From Poriferisodalis sp965204125 (GTDB lineage Bacteria > Actinomycetota > Acidimicrobiia > Acidimicrobiales > Poriferisodalaceae): 64,000 nucleotides of DNA. Position 1 is the stretch's first letter; each line of letters starts with the position of its first letter. Below are positions 7,184 to 15,833 of this stretch, piece by piece. The position numbers were made by a program, and so were the translations under genes. A model generated the notes under the pieces. It was not told where the DNA came from. It ran no database searches and saw nothing but the letters and a program-made list of their open reading frames with translations. The stretch lies in NCBI RefSeq assembly GCF_965204125.1, contig NZ_OZ241968.1:1-64000 (forward strand), read 5' to 3'.

Positions 7184-9320
7184 TCTCGACCTCCAATTCT
7201 CCGTTCTCGTAGTCAATATGCTCGTCTTCGTAGTAATTTGACCAGCCATCGAGCTGCCATCGGACCTGACGGGCGTTGATCGCGTCGGCGCCGAATGTTC
7301 GCGCGCGCTCTAGTTCCGAGCCGAATACTTGAACTCCATATTCTTCATCGTTGCGTGCAACAAGGAAGTCGTGGATCGAGGCGCGAAGTTTGCCCGGTGC
7401 TGTACGCAGAACTCGGCCGCGTCGCTGTATGTGCTCTCTTGGATTGCTAGATGAAGCCAATACGAGCGCATGAGTCACTACCGGGATGTCTATGCCTTCG
7501 TCAAGGCATCGTACAGATAGCAGGATGCCACCTATGGACTCGAATCGATCAAGTGTGTCAGGTTTGGACGAGTCCATCGAAGCCAAATAGCGTGCAACCG
7601 GCAGCCGGCTAGGCTCAAGCGCCTCCTGGAGTAGATCAAGTTGTCTTGTAGAGTCGCAGTACACGAGCCAACGCTGGCCTGTGTCATATTGCTCCTCTAA
7701 GATCTGCTGTGCACGTACGACCTTTTCACTTGCATTCTTGAGGATCCGCGACCGGCGAATACAGGCCATCAGGACGGAAGCATCCAATTGGCCGTCAGCC
7801 GAACTATCTGAGTTCCCCTGCAACGCAGCAATGCGTCGGGTCGCTTTGTTGTATTCTTCTTCCTCGTCCTCGGTCAATGTCACCAGGTGTAAGTGGTACA
7901 TGTACTCCACCAGGCGAGGAGGATCTACCAACTGCGCCTCTCTGATACCAAACGGCGGCTCCAAAATATCTCCAAAATAGTCGAATATGATCCCCGTGCC
8001 CTCCGGATCCCCCATTCGTTCTGGTGTAGCACTAAGCCCTAAACGTGCGCGAGCATCAAACTCCAATACGTTCCTTCTCAGCGGCGAGGCGACCTTATGG
8101 ACTTCATCAACCACTAACAACATGTTCCGAGCTGCATGTTTATGTCGTATGAAATCAACAGTGGCTGCCGAATCCATCGTAGCGATAGTAATGAATCGCC
8201 GACTTCTCCGCCCCGGTGCTAGTGCATTCCGAAGGTGGGTGCGCCATCGCGGGTCAGCATTTGTGCCACCGACCTGCAGTACTGCTAGTTCGAACTCTGA
8301 CAGCTCTTGGCGTAGTTCGCGTTGCCATTGATCAGTTAGTAGATCAGTTGGTACTACGATCAGCACTGTTGCATCCGGCTCAGATGCCAGCCAGTCCCGT
8401 ATGCAGGCGATCGCTGTTATGGTTTTGCCGCCTCCCGTTACATGATCAACAATACCCCGACGTGCACTACGCCACGCATCCAGAACCTGCAGCTGGTGAT
8501 CATGAAGTCGCTTCGGGGCCGCGACCGACCGTCGGGTCGTACGTCGTGAACCCATTCGTACACGCTCAATTGCGATCTGGGGATCTGGTTGGGCATGTTC
8601 CCGCAATAGCTCTTCAGCGACATCAGGCAAGGCCCTTACAACTACCCTCGGCCGCCTCGATTGCCATAAGTCATCAAAATAGACTTGATCTTCCGATACA
8701 CGTTCTCGATCACCACTGATCCAAGACCGAAATACTCGAAATCGCTCTTCATTATGAGCCCAAGCCATGTAGGTCTCATTCGGGGAGCCTTCGAAACTAA
8801 GGAAACTGCCTTCACGATCGCCAAATATGCCGACCTTGGTGTGAAAGATACCTAGTTCTGTCGGATTGTACGCGATCTTTACTTCCAATGACCCAGCCAC
8901 AATCATTGTTGCGAGCAGTTCGATGACTGGCAGAGTGTCCGGGTTCCGTAGGGCGTCTTGAATGTCCCGAAGGATCGCATTATCAGCTTCCGGTGAGGAC
9001 ATTGATGCTTGCCTTATAGTTACCTGATCCTCTGGCGCCAAACTCGGTGAACATATTAGGCGCATGCGTCCTTGGCGGAGTATAAAGTCGGATATTGCTA
9101 TCGGTACAAGATGAAATACCGAACTCCTGAAGTAGCCAACTGCTCTATCGTATGTGCACGCACGCGTTAGAGCTGGAAGGTAGAAATGATCGACGAGATC
9201 GCTCGTGCTCGCTTCGTAGAGTGACTTGAAGTCATAGCTTGGTAGCACGTTTGGTATCGCTATCCGAGATCCGCGTTCGATTGTTCCACTACAGCTCAAT
9301 CGCCGGGCAGCGTAGTTCAA
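7176..9320 (-). CDS. SF2 DEAD/DEAH helicase with N-terminal PLD nuclease domain
   Basis: Up to 714 residues. The N-terminal about 230 residues carry a phospholipase-D/HKD nuclease motif: HTK at 160-162 and EGSPNE at 177-182, preceded by YDRAVGYFRSS. A helicase core follows with Walker A TGGGKT (295-300), DEVH box (405-408), LSATPER (429-434) and motif VI QRRGRVLR near 645. Such PLD-helicase fusions occur in restriction and defence systems. First gene of a four-gene operon, all overlapping. The start is uncertain: the frame begins at a TTG (9320), and a GTG at 9248 would give VLPSYDFKSLYEAST as N-terminus, a natural-looking start. Confidence 0.85.
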   Translation of the reverse strand: MNYAARRLSCSGTIERGSRIAIPNVLPSYDFKSLYEASTSDLVDHFYLPALTRACTYDRAVGYFRSSVFHLVPIAISDFILRQGRMRLICSPSLAPEDQVTIRQASMSSPEADNAILRDIQDALRNPDTLPVIELLATMIVAGSLEVKIAYNPTELGIFHTKVGIFGDREGSFLSFEGSPNETYMAWAHNEERFRVFRSWISGDRERVSEDQVYFDDLWQSRRPRVVVRALPDVAEELLREHAQPDPQIAIERVRMGSRRTTRRSVAAPKRLHDHQLQVLDAWRSARRGIVDHVTGGGKTITAIACIRDWLASEPDATVLIVVPTDLLTDQWQRELRQELSEFELAVLQVGGTNADPRWRTHLRNALAPGRRSRRFITIATMDSAATVDFIRHKHAARNMLLVVDEVHKVASPLRRNVLEFDARARLGLSATPERMGDPEGTGIIFDYFGDILEPPFGIREAQLVDPPRLVEYMYHLHLVTLTEDEEEEYNKATRRIAALQGNSDSSADGQLDASVLMACIRRSRILKNASEKVVRAQQILEEQYDTGQRWLVYCDSTRQLDLLQEALEPSRLPVARYLASMDSSKPDTLDRFESIGGILLSVRCLDEGIDIPVVTHALVLASSSNPREHIQRRGRVLRTAPGKLRASIHDFLVARNDEEYGVQVFGSELERARTFGADAINARQVRWQLDGWSNYYEDEHIDYENGELEVESD

Positions 9321-9512
9321 ATACTTGCTCGCGACCGGAGCTGCGGGACGCTAGCTTCGACATCGATCACCAAGGCAGCGCACTGCGACATGACGGTGTC
9401 TACGTGGCCATCATGTAGCCAGAATCACTAGGTACCCTGCCGCGGGCTGTGAGGGTGCTAGCACGTTGCAGCGCCGAGCCCGTCGCCTCCGAATATTGCT
9501 GGCCGAAGTTGC
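9321..9512. promoter_or_regulatory. Presumed promoter region of the defence operon
   Basis: 192 bases between the helicase gene and the stop of the CoA-transferase gene, both on the minus strand. It must hold the island operon promoter or a read-through junction. I could not pick out a convincing -35/-10 pair or a terminator hairpin, so the call rests on position only. Confidence 0.3.
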
Positions 9513-9632
9513 TCAACCGAGCACTTCGGCGGCGGCGAGATCGGCGACCCGGTCGGCGTCGTAGCCCAAGTACTCGGTGAGCACCTCGAAGTTGTCCTCG
9601 CCGAGGCACGGCCCGCCCCGCCAGACCACCGG
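9513..9632. repeat. Right copy of 120-bp direct repeat flanking the island
   Basis: Last 120 bases (including the stop codon) of the intact CoA-transferase gene; partner of 3397-3516. The encoded ends differ only slightly (GPCLGEDNFEVLTEYLGYD here, GPCHGEDNYEVLTEFLGYD in the remnant). Confidence 0.8.
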
Positions 9633-11963
9633 TGGCGTTCGGGACATGCGCGTCCGGCAGTGTTGCGTCCACATCGTGCCGCGATAGCTCTGGGGCACAT
9701 TGATGTGGTGTTCGCGCGCCTGCAGCTGCGGGTCGTCGCAGCAACCTTGGGCGTTGTTGACCGGGTACGCGTCGATGCCGCTGGCCTGCAGCGTTTCGGC
9801 CGCCTCAGCGTTGCCGCGCCCCGAGGTCCATGCCGAGATGGCCTCGTCGATCTCCGCCGCTCGCTCGCGGCGTGCGGCTTGATCCCAGCCGGCGGCATCC
9901 TCGCCGGTGAGCCCGATGGTGCCGGCCAGCGCCGCCCACCGGTCATCGGTGCAGGCGATCGCCACCCACTGATCCTCGCCAGTGCTCGGATAGACGCCGT
10001 GAGGGCTCATGTGCGGATCCTCGTTGCCGCACCGCTGCTGGTCCCGGCCGTTGATCGAAGCGTCGAGGATGGCCGGCGCTAGGTAGTGCAGCGCCGCTTC
10101 GGTCTGGGAGATATCGATGTAGCAGCCGGTGCCGGTGCGGTCGCGTCGTTCGAGTGCCGCCATCAGCGACGCCACGATCACCCGCGGCGCCAGGAAGTCG
10201 GTGTAGGGGCCGTACGGGCCCGCGGGACCGCGGTCGGGCCAGCCGGTGATCTCGTAGAAGCCGGCGATCGCCGCCGCCATGAACCCGTAGCCGGCCAGGC
10301 TCGAGTACGGCCCGCTCTGGCCGAGCAGCGAGCTCGACAGCATGATGATCCGCGGGTTGATGGCCGAGAAGTCGTCGTAGCCGAAGCCCATGCGCGCCGC
10401 CGCTCCCGGCGCCCAGGATTCGGTGGTGATGTCGGCCCACCGGATCAGGTCCTCCACCACCTGGCGCGACTCGGGCTTGCTCAGATCGAGGCTGAGGCTG
10501 CGCTTGCCCGCGTTGTACACGCCGTAGCCGACGCTGTTGTCAGGATGGGCTTCCTCGTCGACGAACGGGTTGACCGTGCGCATCGTGTCGGGCCGGCTCT
10601 CGGTCTCGACTTTGACGACCGTGGCGCCGTAGTCGGCCAGGATCCGCACTGCCGACGGCGTGGCGATCACCCACGAGAACTCCACCACCTTCAGGCCGGC
10701 CAGCGGCAGCTCGCTGCCGTCGGAGGCAGGGCCGTCAGCGGCAACCGCCGTCGTCGCATGGGGTTGCCGGTTGGTGTCGACGGTGTCGTTGCCGGCACCG
10801 AGCTGGGGAACGACGGGCGCGCGCTCAGGAGCGTCGTCGCTGAAGTGCACCAGCGGGCCGCAATAGCGAGCTGTGCGACCGTCATCGAATTCGATGTCGC
10901 GCCAGAACTCGCGATCGGCGAAGTGTGGGTTGGACAGCAGATCGCTGACCAGCGCCGATGGTGTGATCAAGATGTTCCGGTCGAACGCGGCCGCCCACAA
11001 CTCCTCGGTGGTCTTGGTGGCCAGGAAGCGGGTGTGGGTAGCGAACGACTTGCCGATGATCTCGGGCGAGCGCTGGCCGCTCAGGACCTCGGTGGCGACA
11101 GTTTCCCAGTCGACCGCCTGGAGCTCTTCGTCGGCGAAGCCCTCCTCGGCCTCCCACTCCACGAGCCGCTGCGTGAACGGCGCGAATGCGGCACCCATGA
11201 GCGCGACGCAGATGGTGTTGCCATCGGCGCAGGGGAACATCATCGGGATGTCGATACCGCCGAGGCTGAGCCCACCTGCGAGGCGTTCCACGGCGTTGGC
11301 GTTGACCCTCGGCGACAGGTTCTGCGGCTGACCGTGCGTCATCGACTCCATGGCAGAGATGTCGATGTGCTGGCCTCGGCCGCTGCGCTGCGCCTCACGC
11401 AGCGCGACGAGCGTCGCTGCAGCGGCGTCGCCGGCAGCCTGCAGGAAGCTCTGTGGCACACCTGAGACCCGCACGGGAGCGCGGTCCTTGTCGCCGCTGG
11501 CATGCAGAAAGCCGCTGCCGGCCACCGCTGTCAAGTCGGAGCCTGCCCAGGTGCTGCGGGGACCGGTCGAGCCGAACGGCGTCACCGATGCGTGGACGAT
11601 GGCGGGATTGACGGCCGCCAGATCGTCGTAGGCGAGTCCCAGCGACGCCATGTGGCCGACCGGCGCGTCCTCGATGAGTGCGTCTGCGCCTGCGACGAGG
11701 CCGAGCAGGCGCTCGCGGCCCTCAGCAGTCGACAGGTCTGCGGTGACGCTCTGCTTGCCCTGGTTATAGGCCCAGTGAGCCAGCGAACGCTCCGGGTCTG
11801 GTTCGTCGTCGACAAAGGGACCGCTGTGGCGGCTCTGCACCCCTTCAGGTGGTTCGACGCAGATCACCTCCGCGCCCAGGCTGGCGAGCATGTAGCCCGC
11901 GAACTGGCTGATGCCCCCGCAGAGATCCAAGACCCGGTAGTGCTGCAACATCTCGAATGTCAC
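9513..11963 (-). CDS. Two-domain CaiB/BaiF family (type III) CoA transferase
   Basis: 816 residues: two complete type III CoA-transferase domains in tandem joined by a roughly 35-residue Ala/Ser-rich linker. Each half has the family's N-terminal motif (SLGAEVICVEPPEG in the first, DYGATVVKVE in the second) and the catalytic Asp in a G-x-IDIS stretch (QHIDISAMES and CYIDISQTEAA). The family moves CoA between acyl thioesters and acids, for example in carnitine, bile acid or aromatic acid breakdown; the substrate here is unknown. GTG start; an ATG lies four codons in. Its 3' end is duplicated beyond the island. Divergent from the PPOX gene. Confidence 0.9.
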   Translation of the reverse strand: MTFEMLQHYRVLDLCGGISQFAGYMLASLGAEVICVEPPEGVQSRHSGPFVDDEPDPERSLAHWAYNQGKQSVTADLSTAEGRERLLGLVAGADALIEDAPVGHMASLGLAYDDLAAVNPAIVHASVTPFGSTGPRSTWAGSDLTAVAGSGFLHASGDKDRAPVRVSGVPQSFLQAAGDAAAATLVALREAQRSGRGQHIDISAMESMTHGQPQNLSPRVNANAVERLAGGLSLGGIDIPMMFPCADGNTICVALMGAAFAPFTQRLVEWEAEEGFADEELQAVDWETVATEVLSGQRSPEIIGKSFATHTRFLATKTTEELWAAAFDRNILITPSALVSDLLSNPHFADREFWRDIEFDDGRTARYCGPLVHFSDDAPERAPVVPQLGAGNDTVDTNRQPHATTAVAADGPASDGSELPLAGLKVVEFSWVIATPSAVRILADYGATVVKVETESRPDTMRTVNPFVDEEAHPDNSVGYGVYNAGKRSLSLDLSKPESRQVVEDLIRWADITTESWAPGAAARMGFGYDDFSAINPRIIMLSSSLLGQSGPYSSLAGYGFMAAAIAGFYEITGWPDRGPAGPYGPYTDFLAPRVIVASLMAALERRDRTGTGCYIDISQTEAALHYLAPAILDASINGRDQQRCGNEDPHMSPHGVYPSTGEDQWVAIACTDDRWAALAGTIGLTGEDAAGWDQAARRERAAEIDEAISAWTSGRGNAEAAETLQASGIDAYPVNNAQGCCDDPQLQAREHHINVPQSYRGTMWTQHCRTRMSRTPPVVWRGGPCLGEDNFEVLTEYLGYDADRVADLAAAEVLG

Positions 11964-12120
11964 CCCTCATATGTGCCGGCTCGACGCACGGCGTGGGGCT
12001 GATTCTTCCCTGTACGCGCCGGTCATGTGAACCAACGGGCCGGGAGCGGCTTCCGCAGTGCCGAACGGCAGAAGATCGGCGAGACTGCCCGAGCTGTTGG
12101 GCCGAGCCAGGGAGTACCAG

Positions 12121-12588
12121 ATGGTGTCGATAGCGACTGACCGGATCGTGGAATGCGACGAGCTGCAGGAGTTCGTGCGGGAACGGCATCACGGCGTGCT
12201 GCTGACGCTCCGGCGGGACGGTCGCCCGCAGGCATCGCTAGTCACCATGGGTCTCGACGAGGCCGGCGATGCGGTGCTCGTCAGCAGTTACCCCGACCGG
12301 GCCAAGTCGCTCAACCTCCGGCGCAACCCCCAAGCGTGGGTCGTCGTGATGTCTGATGCGTGGAACGGCGAGTGGGTGCAGCTCGAGTGCCGCGGCGAGG
12401 TCGAGGACCTGCCCGAGGCCATGGACGGCCTCGTGGAGTACTTCCGGGTGATCAGCGGCGAGCATTCCGACTGGGACGAGTACCGCGAAGCCATGGCCCG
12501 CCAAGACAAGGTGCTGCTGCGCCTGCACATCGAGAGCTGGGGGCCGATTTCCAAGGGAGGCTTCCCCGCTCGCCTCGCCGGCGACTAG
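12121..12588 (+). CDS. PPOX-class (F420- or FMN-dependent) oxidoreductase
   Basis: 155 residues of the pyridoxamine-phosphate-oxidase-like split-barrel fold. Typical parts are HGVLLTLRRDGRPQASLV at the start of the barrel, DRAKSLNLRRNP and a central Glu-rich helix. In actinobacteria this family mostly uses coenzyme F420 and reduces varied substrates. The ATG at 12121 is chosen because it gives the usual length; the frame is open about 20 codons upstream. Convergent with the MmcQ/YjbR gene. Confidence 0.85.
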   Translation: MVSIATDRIVECDELQEFVRERHHGVLLTLRRDGRPQASLVTMGLDEAGDAVLVSSYPDRAKSLNLRRNPQAWVVVMSDAWNGEWVQLECRGEVEDLPEAMDGLVEYFRVISGEHSDWDEYREAMARQDKVLLRLHIESWGPISKGGFPARLAGD

Positions 12589-12613
12589 CGGTGGTGCTCA
12601 GGCATTCATCAGC

Positions 12614-12982
12614 TCATTCGCCGTCGAGCTGTCGTATGAGGGTCGGAGGTGCTTTGAGGCGGTAGCTGTCCTCGATCCAGTCGGCGAGGTCGTCGAGGCC
12701 GACGTCTGCCATGCGGACCAGCACGGCGCCGTAGCCGTCGTAATGCGGCACGGTGAACAGCGCATCGGGATGGTTGTCGAGCAGCACCTGCTTCATGTCG
12801 AGCTCGCAGAACACCACGAGCACCTCCGTGTCGAGCACCGAGTCGCGGTTGTGCTCACGCTCGCTCCACATCCGGCAGACCAGCTTCTTGCGGACTTTCA
12901 GCGCCGGCGTCCCGTACGACGTCGATTCGGCCATCTCCGGCAGAGCCATGCCCAGCCGCCGCACATCGTCGAACGTGGCCAT
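12614..12982 (-). CDS. MmcQ/YjbR family protein
   Basis: 122 residues. Matches the MmcQ/YjbR fold: N-terminal FDDVRRLGMALPEMAESTSYG, a central beta sheet with LVCRMWSE and VVFCELD, and a C-terminal DLADWIEDSYRLKAP. The family has a CyaY-like fold and is called DNA-binding, but its role is poorly known. Last gene of a long minus-strand run starting at the transporter, with only 14 bases to the enoyl-CoA hydratase gene. Confidence 0.85.
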   Translation of the reverse strand: MATFDDVRRLGMALPEMAESTSYGTPALKVRKKLVCRMWSEREHNRDSVLDTEVLVVFCELDMKQVLLDNHPDALFTVPHYDGYGAVLVRMADVGLDDLADWIEDSYRLKAPPTLIRQLDGE

Positions 12983-12996
12983 CTAGAACGCGCCCG

Positions 12997-13785
12997 CTAG
13001 CGGCCTTGCCAGTCGGGAGTGCGGCGTTCGAGGAAGGCGCTCGCTCCTTCGGCGTGGTCGGCGGTGGTCTTGAGGACGCTCTGGCCGAGACGCTCGAGGC
13101 GCCGGCCGGTCTCGTGGTCCACATCGGTGCAGGTGTTGAGGACGGTCTTGGCCATGCCCAGCGCGAGCGGCGCGAAGGCAGACATCTCTGCCGCGAGCTC
13201 CAAGGCCGCGTCCACCGCTCCGCCCTCGGGGGCCACTTCGGTTGCGAGGCCCATCGCCTTGGCGTCGTCGGCACCTACGTTGCGCGACAGCATCACGAGT
13301 TCCTTGGCACGGCCCAGCCCGACGTAATGCACCAGCCGCGAGCAGCCGCCCGAACCGGGAATGAGCCCCACCTTGGCCTCGGGCATCACGAAGCGGGCAT
13401 TCTCAGCAATCACCCGGAAATCGCACGACAGCGCCAGCTCGAAGCCGCCGCCCGCGGCCACCCCGTTTACCGCGGCGATGACGGGCACTTCCAGCGCCTC
13501 GATCAGATCGAACACTGAGTGGATGCCGCGGGCCACGGCACGGAATCCCCGGGTCCCCATCTCGGTCAGATCGCCCATCTCGGAGACGTCTTCGCCAGCG
13601 GAGAACGCCCGACCCGCACCGGTGATGATGAGCGCCCTGATGCCGGTGGCCATTGCCGTGTCCTCGACGGCGTCGCGCATCTCGGCCCGCATGGCGGCGT
13701 TCCAGGAGTTGAACTTCTGCGGCCGGTTCAGCGTCAGGACGCGGACACCGTCGCGGTCTTCGCTCAGCAGGTGCTCATAGCTCAT
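12997..13785 (-). CDS. Enoyl-CoA hydratase/isomerase (crotonase) family
   Basis: 262 residues with the crotonase fold: oxyanion-hole segments RAFSAGEDVSEMG and NGVAAGGGFELALSCDFR, and the catalytic-loop region EAKVGLIPGSGGCSRL. It hydrates or isomerises enoyl-CoA thioesters in beta-oxidation-like pathways. The ATG at 13785 has a GGGAGAA ribosome site 6 bases upstream; the open frame reaches further but lacks similarity. Sits downstream of two hotdog dehydratases, a PaaA-like protein and a transporter, so it likely handles the CoA ester of an imported compound. Confidence 0.9.
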   Translation of the reverse strand: MSYEHLLSEDRDGVRVLTLNRPQKFNSWNAAMRAEMRDAVEDTAMATGIRALIITGAGRAFSAGEDVSEMGDLTEMGTRGFRAVARGIHSVFDLIEALEVPVIAAVNGVAAGGGFELALSCDFRVIAENARFVMPEAKVGLIPGSGGCSRLVHYVGLGRAKELVMLSRNVGADDAKAMGLATEVAPEGGAVDAALELAAEMSAFAPLALGMAKTVLNTCTDVDHETGRRLERLGQSVLKTTADHAEGASAFLERRTPDWQGR

Positions 13786-13834
13786 GGGTTCTCCCTCGTC
13801 GTCAGGATTGCTCGGGCGGGGTTGCCCGTGCTGG

Positions 13835-14227
13835 TCACTCGTCGGGGTCACCGCGCATCACCACGATGCCGGTGGCGACCACGTCGCCCCGCTGGTTGCG
13901 CAGCTCCACGCCCCGATCCAGTTCGCCGAAGCTCACCGGCGACACCGTCACCTCGTCGCCGGGAAAGATCGGCCCCCGCAGGCGGACGTCGAGGTTCAGT
14001 ATCGCGTCGGCGCCGAACCGTGCGATGAGCGCATCGAGTGCGAGAGCGGTCGTGTGCGAAGCCTGCACCACCACATCGGGCAGCCCCGCTGTGGCCGCGA
14101 ACTCCGGGTCGGTGTGCACCGGGTTGGGGTCGCTCACGCCGTCGACGAAGCTGCGCATGGCTTCGGGCGTGATGGCAGGCGCGGTCACCGGCGACAGGTC
14201 CAGCTCGCTCATGCGCTGCTCGCTCAT
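13835..14227 (-). CDS. MaoC-like dehydratase (hotdog)
   Basis: 130 residues, single hotdog domain with the MaoC/R-hydratase catalytic motif SDPNPVHTDPEFAA (Asp and His) and the downstream GDEVTVSP strand. It acts as (R)-specific enoyl-CoA hydratase or as one half of a heteromeric dehydratase. The start overlaps the stop of the preceding hotdog gene by 4 bases (ATGA), so the two are translated together and probably form a heterodimer, as in HadAB-type pairs. Confidence 0.88.
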   Translation of the reverse strand: MSEQRMSELDLSPVTAPAITPEAMRSFVDGVSDPNPVHTDPEFAATAGLPDVVVQASHTTALALDALIARFGADAILNLDVRLRGPIFPGDEVTVSPVSFGELDRGVELRNQRGDVVATGIVVMRGDPDE

Positions 14228-14673
14228 GATGCTGACTCCTCCGCCGCGCTGCCGTCATCTGCGGCAGCATCCTGCGACAGCTCGCCGGCCGGCTTGCGCT
14301 CCACGAACACCGTCCGCTGACGCTGGATCAGCTCGCCGTCTGCATCCCGGTATTCCGACAGCACCGTGGCCAGATGCAACGTCCCCTTGTCGATGATGTC
14401 CTCCACCGACACCACCACCGACACCCGCTCGCCCGGGCGGAACGAACGGTGCCATTCGAACGACTGGCCGCCGGCGAGACCCCGTTCGAGGCTGAGATCG
14501 ATGGGCCCGACCACCGAGTCGCCGCCGCCCACGGTCGGCCCGAAGAACGGCAGCCGCAGCGCCACTTCCTCCGCATGAGGCGTGCCCAGCGCATCGACGA
14601 GCAGCGCCACCGAGTCGGGTTCCACCACCACCTCGGTCTCTACCAGCACTTGGCCCAGTGTCTCCAGGTTCAC
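14224..14673 (-). CDS. MaoC N-terminal-like (FAS1/HadA-type) dehydratase subunit
   Basis: 149 residues, hotdog fold of the FAS1-like dehydratase group: N-terminal VEPDSVALLVDALG, then SFEWHRSFRPGERVSVVVSV. It lacks an obvious Asp/His pair of its own and overlaps the MaoC-like gene by 4 bases, fitting the non-catalytic partner of a heterodimeric hydratase. The tail is Asp/Glu/Ser-rich and probably disordered. Confidence 0.8.
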   Translation of the reverse strand: MNLETLGQVLVETEVVVEPDSVALLVDALGTPHAEEVALRLPFFGPTVGGGDSVVGPIDLSLERGLAGGQSFEWHRSFRPGERVSVVVSVEDIIDKGTLHLATVLSEYRDADGELIQRQRTVFVERKPAGELSQDAAADDGSAAEESAS

Positions 14674-14723
14674 CTCGACACCTCGCTACACACCATCTCG
14701 CCCGACGCTCTCATCCGACATGC

Positions 14724-15017
14724 TCAGTTCGAGCTCAGCAGCTGCCAGACCGCTACGAGCAGGTCCTCGTCGTCGCCGGCTGTGGGCGGATCAGATGCCG
14801 GCCGCATGTCCCAGCCGTAGGGCTTGTTGATGACATGGATGCGCGGCTCCGGTGTCGAGCGGTCGCCCCGGTCGAACGCACCCACCACGAGCGTGTGCTC
14901 GCCTTCGGCCACCCAGAAGCACTCCCAGTGCGCCGACGACGACGTCTCGATGAAGGCCACCTCAGGCGCCGGCCGCGTCACCTTGACGGCAAGCCCGCCC
15001 GCAGCTGCGGGGTCCAT
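14724..15017 (-). CDS. Small hypothetical protein
   Basis: 97 residues with no domain I recognise. It looks globular and beta-rich (PEVAFIETSSSAHWECFWVA, then HTLVVGAFDRG). It lies in the middle of the operon, 6 bases after the PaaA-like gene and 50 before the hotdog pair, so it probably serves the same pathway. GC and codon use match its neighbours, supporting a real gene. Confidence 0.65.
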   Translation of the reverse strand: MDPAAAGGLAVKVTRPAPEVAFIETSSSAHWECFWVAEGEHTLVVGAFDRGDRSTPEPRIHVINKPYGWDMRPASDPPTAGDDEDLLVAVWQLLSSN

Positions 15018-15023
15018 AGCCGG

Positions 15024-15776
15024 CTACAGGAACCGGCGGTTGAGCCGGTTCGGCGGCACCTCGATCCCCAGATCGATGAGCAAGGGCCTCGTGTCGGCGA
15101 TGTACTGCCTGCGGAGATCAGCGTTGTTCTTCTTGCGCAGGCCCCACCGCACGTACGCGTCGCCGAAGTCGGAGTCTGACCGACCGAACATGTCCAGCGC
15201 CGCGGGCCACCAGAAGTGGATCTTCTCGTTGGCCTCGGCGAGGCCCTCGGGCGTCTTGCAGATGAGCCGCAGATTCCGCAAACCGAGCGTGCAGTGGAAC
15301 AGCTCTTCCTTGTGCACGCGCGTCGCGATGTCGAGCAATGGCTTGTAGGGCACGCCGTCCCAGGTCTCGCCGATGTACACGCCCACCCGGTCGATGAGCG
15401 CATGGAAGTACGACAGGTCGCAGAACGTCTCCATCGGGTGCCGGAACGCGTACTGCTCGATCGGCCGGTCGACATGGTCGACACCCAAGCCCGCCAGGAT
15501 CTGGGCATTGATGATCCCGTGCTCCACTTCCTGCTGCATCAGCTTGACGAGCAATCCCTTGGTGGCCTCGTCGGGCGCGAATCGCAAGCAGCGGTCCCAC
15601 AGCTTGGTGAGCAGGTCGGTGTAGTGCGGGTTGGCGCTGTTCTCGACGTGGTAGCTGAGCATTCGCACGAGCAGCTCGTGGAACTCGGCGGGAATGTCGG
15701 CATCGCCCTCTTTCCAGATGCGCTGCGGCTCGCCATCTCGGGAGAGCTCAGGGCGTTCCAGCGTTGACGTGCTCAT
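15024..15776 (-). CDS. PaaA/PaaC-like ferritin-fold protein (Phe-acetate catabolic family)
   Basis: 250 residues of the phenylacetic-acid-catabolic-protein family, ferritin-like four-helix bundles that hold a diiron centre. Two metal-type motifs are clear: QQEVEHG (about residue 87) and HKEELFH (about 155), each an ExxH. The remaining paa subunits (B, C, D, E) are absent nearby, so this is not a normal phenylacetyl-CoA epoxidase locus. It may be a stand-alone hydroxylase of this superfamily. Encoded between the Liv-type transporter and the hotdog/crotonase genes, pointing to oxidation of an imported substrate. Starts after a short gap with no strong hairpin. Confidence 0.8.
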   Translation of the reverse strand: MSTSTLERPELSRDGEPQRIWKEGDADIPAEFHELLVRMLSYHVENSANPHYTDLLTKLWDRCLRFAPDEATKGLLVKLMQQEVEHGIINAQILAGLGVDHVDRPIEQYAFRHPMETFCDLSYFHALIDRVGVYIGETWDGVPYKPLLDIATRVHKEELFHCTLGLRNLRLICKTPEGLAEANEKIHFWWPAALDMFGRSDSDFGDAYVRWGLRKKNNADLRRQYIADTRPLLIDLGIEVPPNRLNRRFL

Positions 15777-15833
15777 GTCATCCTCACATCGTCAGGGTCT
15801 CGGCGACTCCCCGCCCGCAGCATCCGAGAGTAC

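Larger units (their letters stand above)
3547..9512. other. Defence-like genomic island
   Basis: A block of about 6 kb with plainly lower GC and different codon use (frequent A/T third positions, Ile ATA, Arg CGA/AGA) than the flanking genes, which are close to 70% GC. It holds a DNA methyltransferase, an SF2 helicase with PLD nuclease domain, a DndD-like ATPase and two small coupled proteins, and is bracketed by a 120-bp direct repeat. No integrase or transposase is inside. The edges are set from the repeat and the change in composition, so they are approximate. Confidence 0.75.

Noticed and set aside
3594..9320. Complete Dnd phosphorothioation system
   Set aside because: No DndA/C-like (cysteine desulfurase, PAPS-reductase-like) gene; only the DndD-like part is present.
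10086..11465. 459-codon frame opposite the CoA transferase
   Set aside because: Antisense shadow of a well-supported gene; composition is typical of non-coding high-GC frames.
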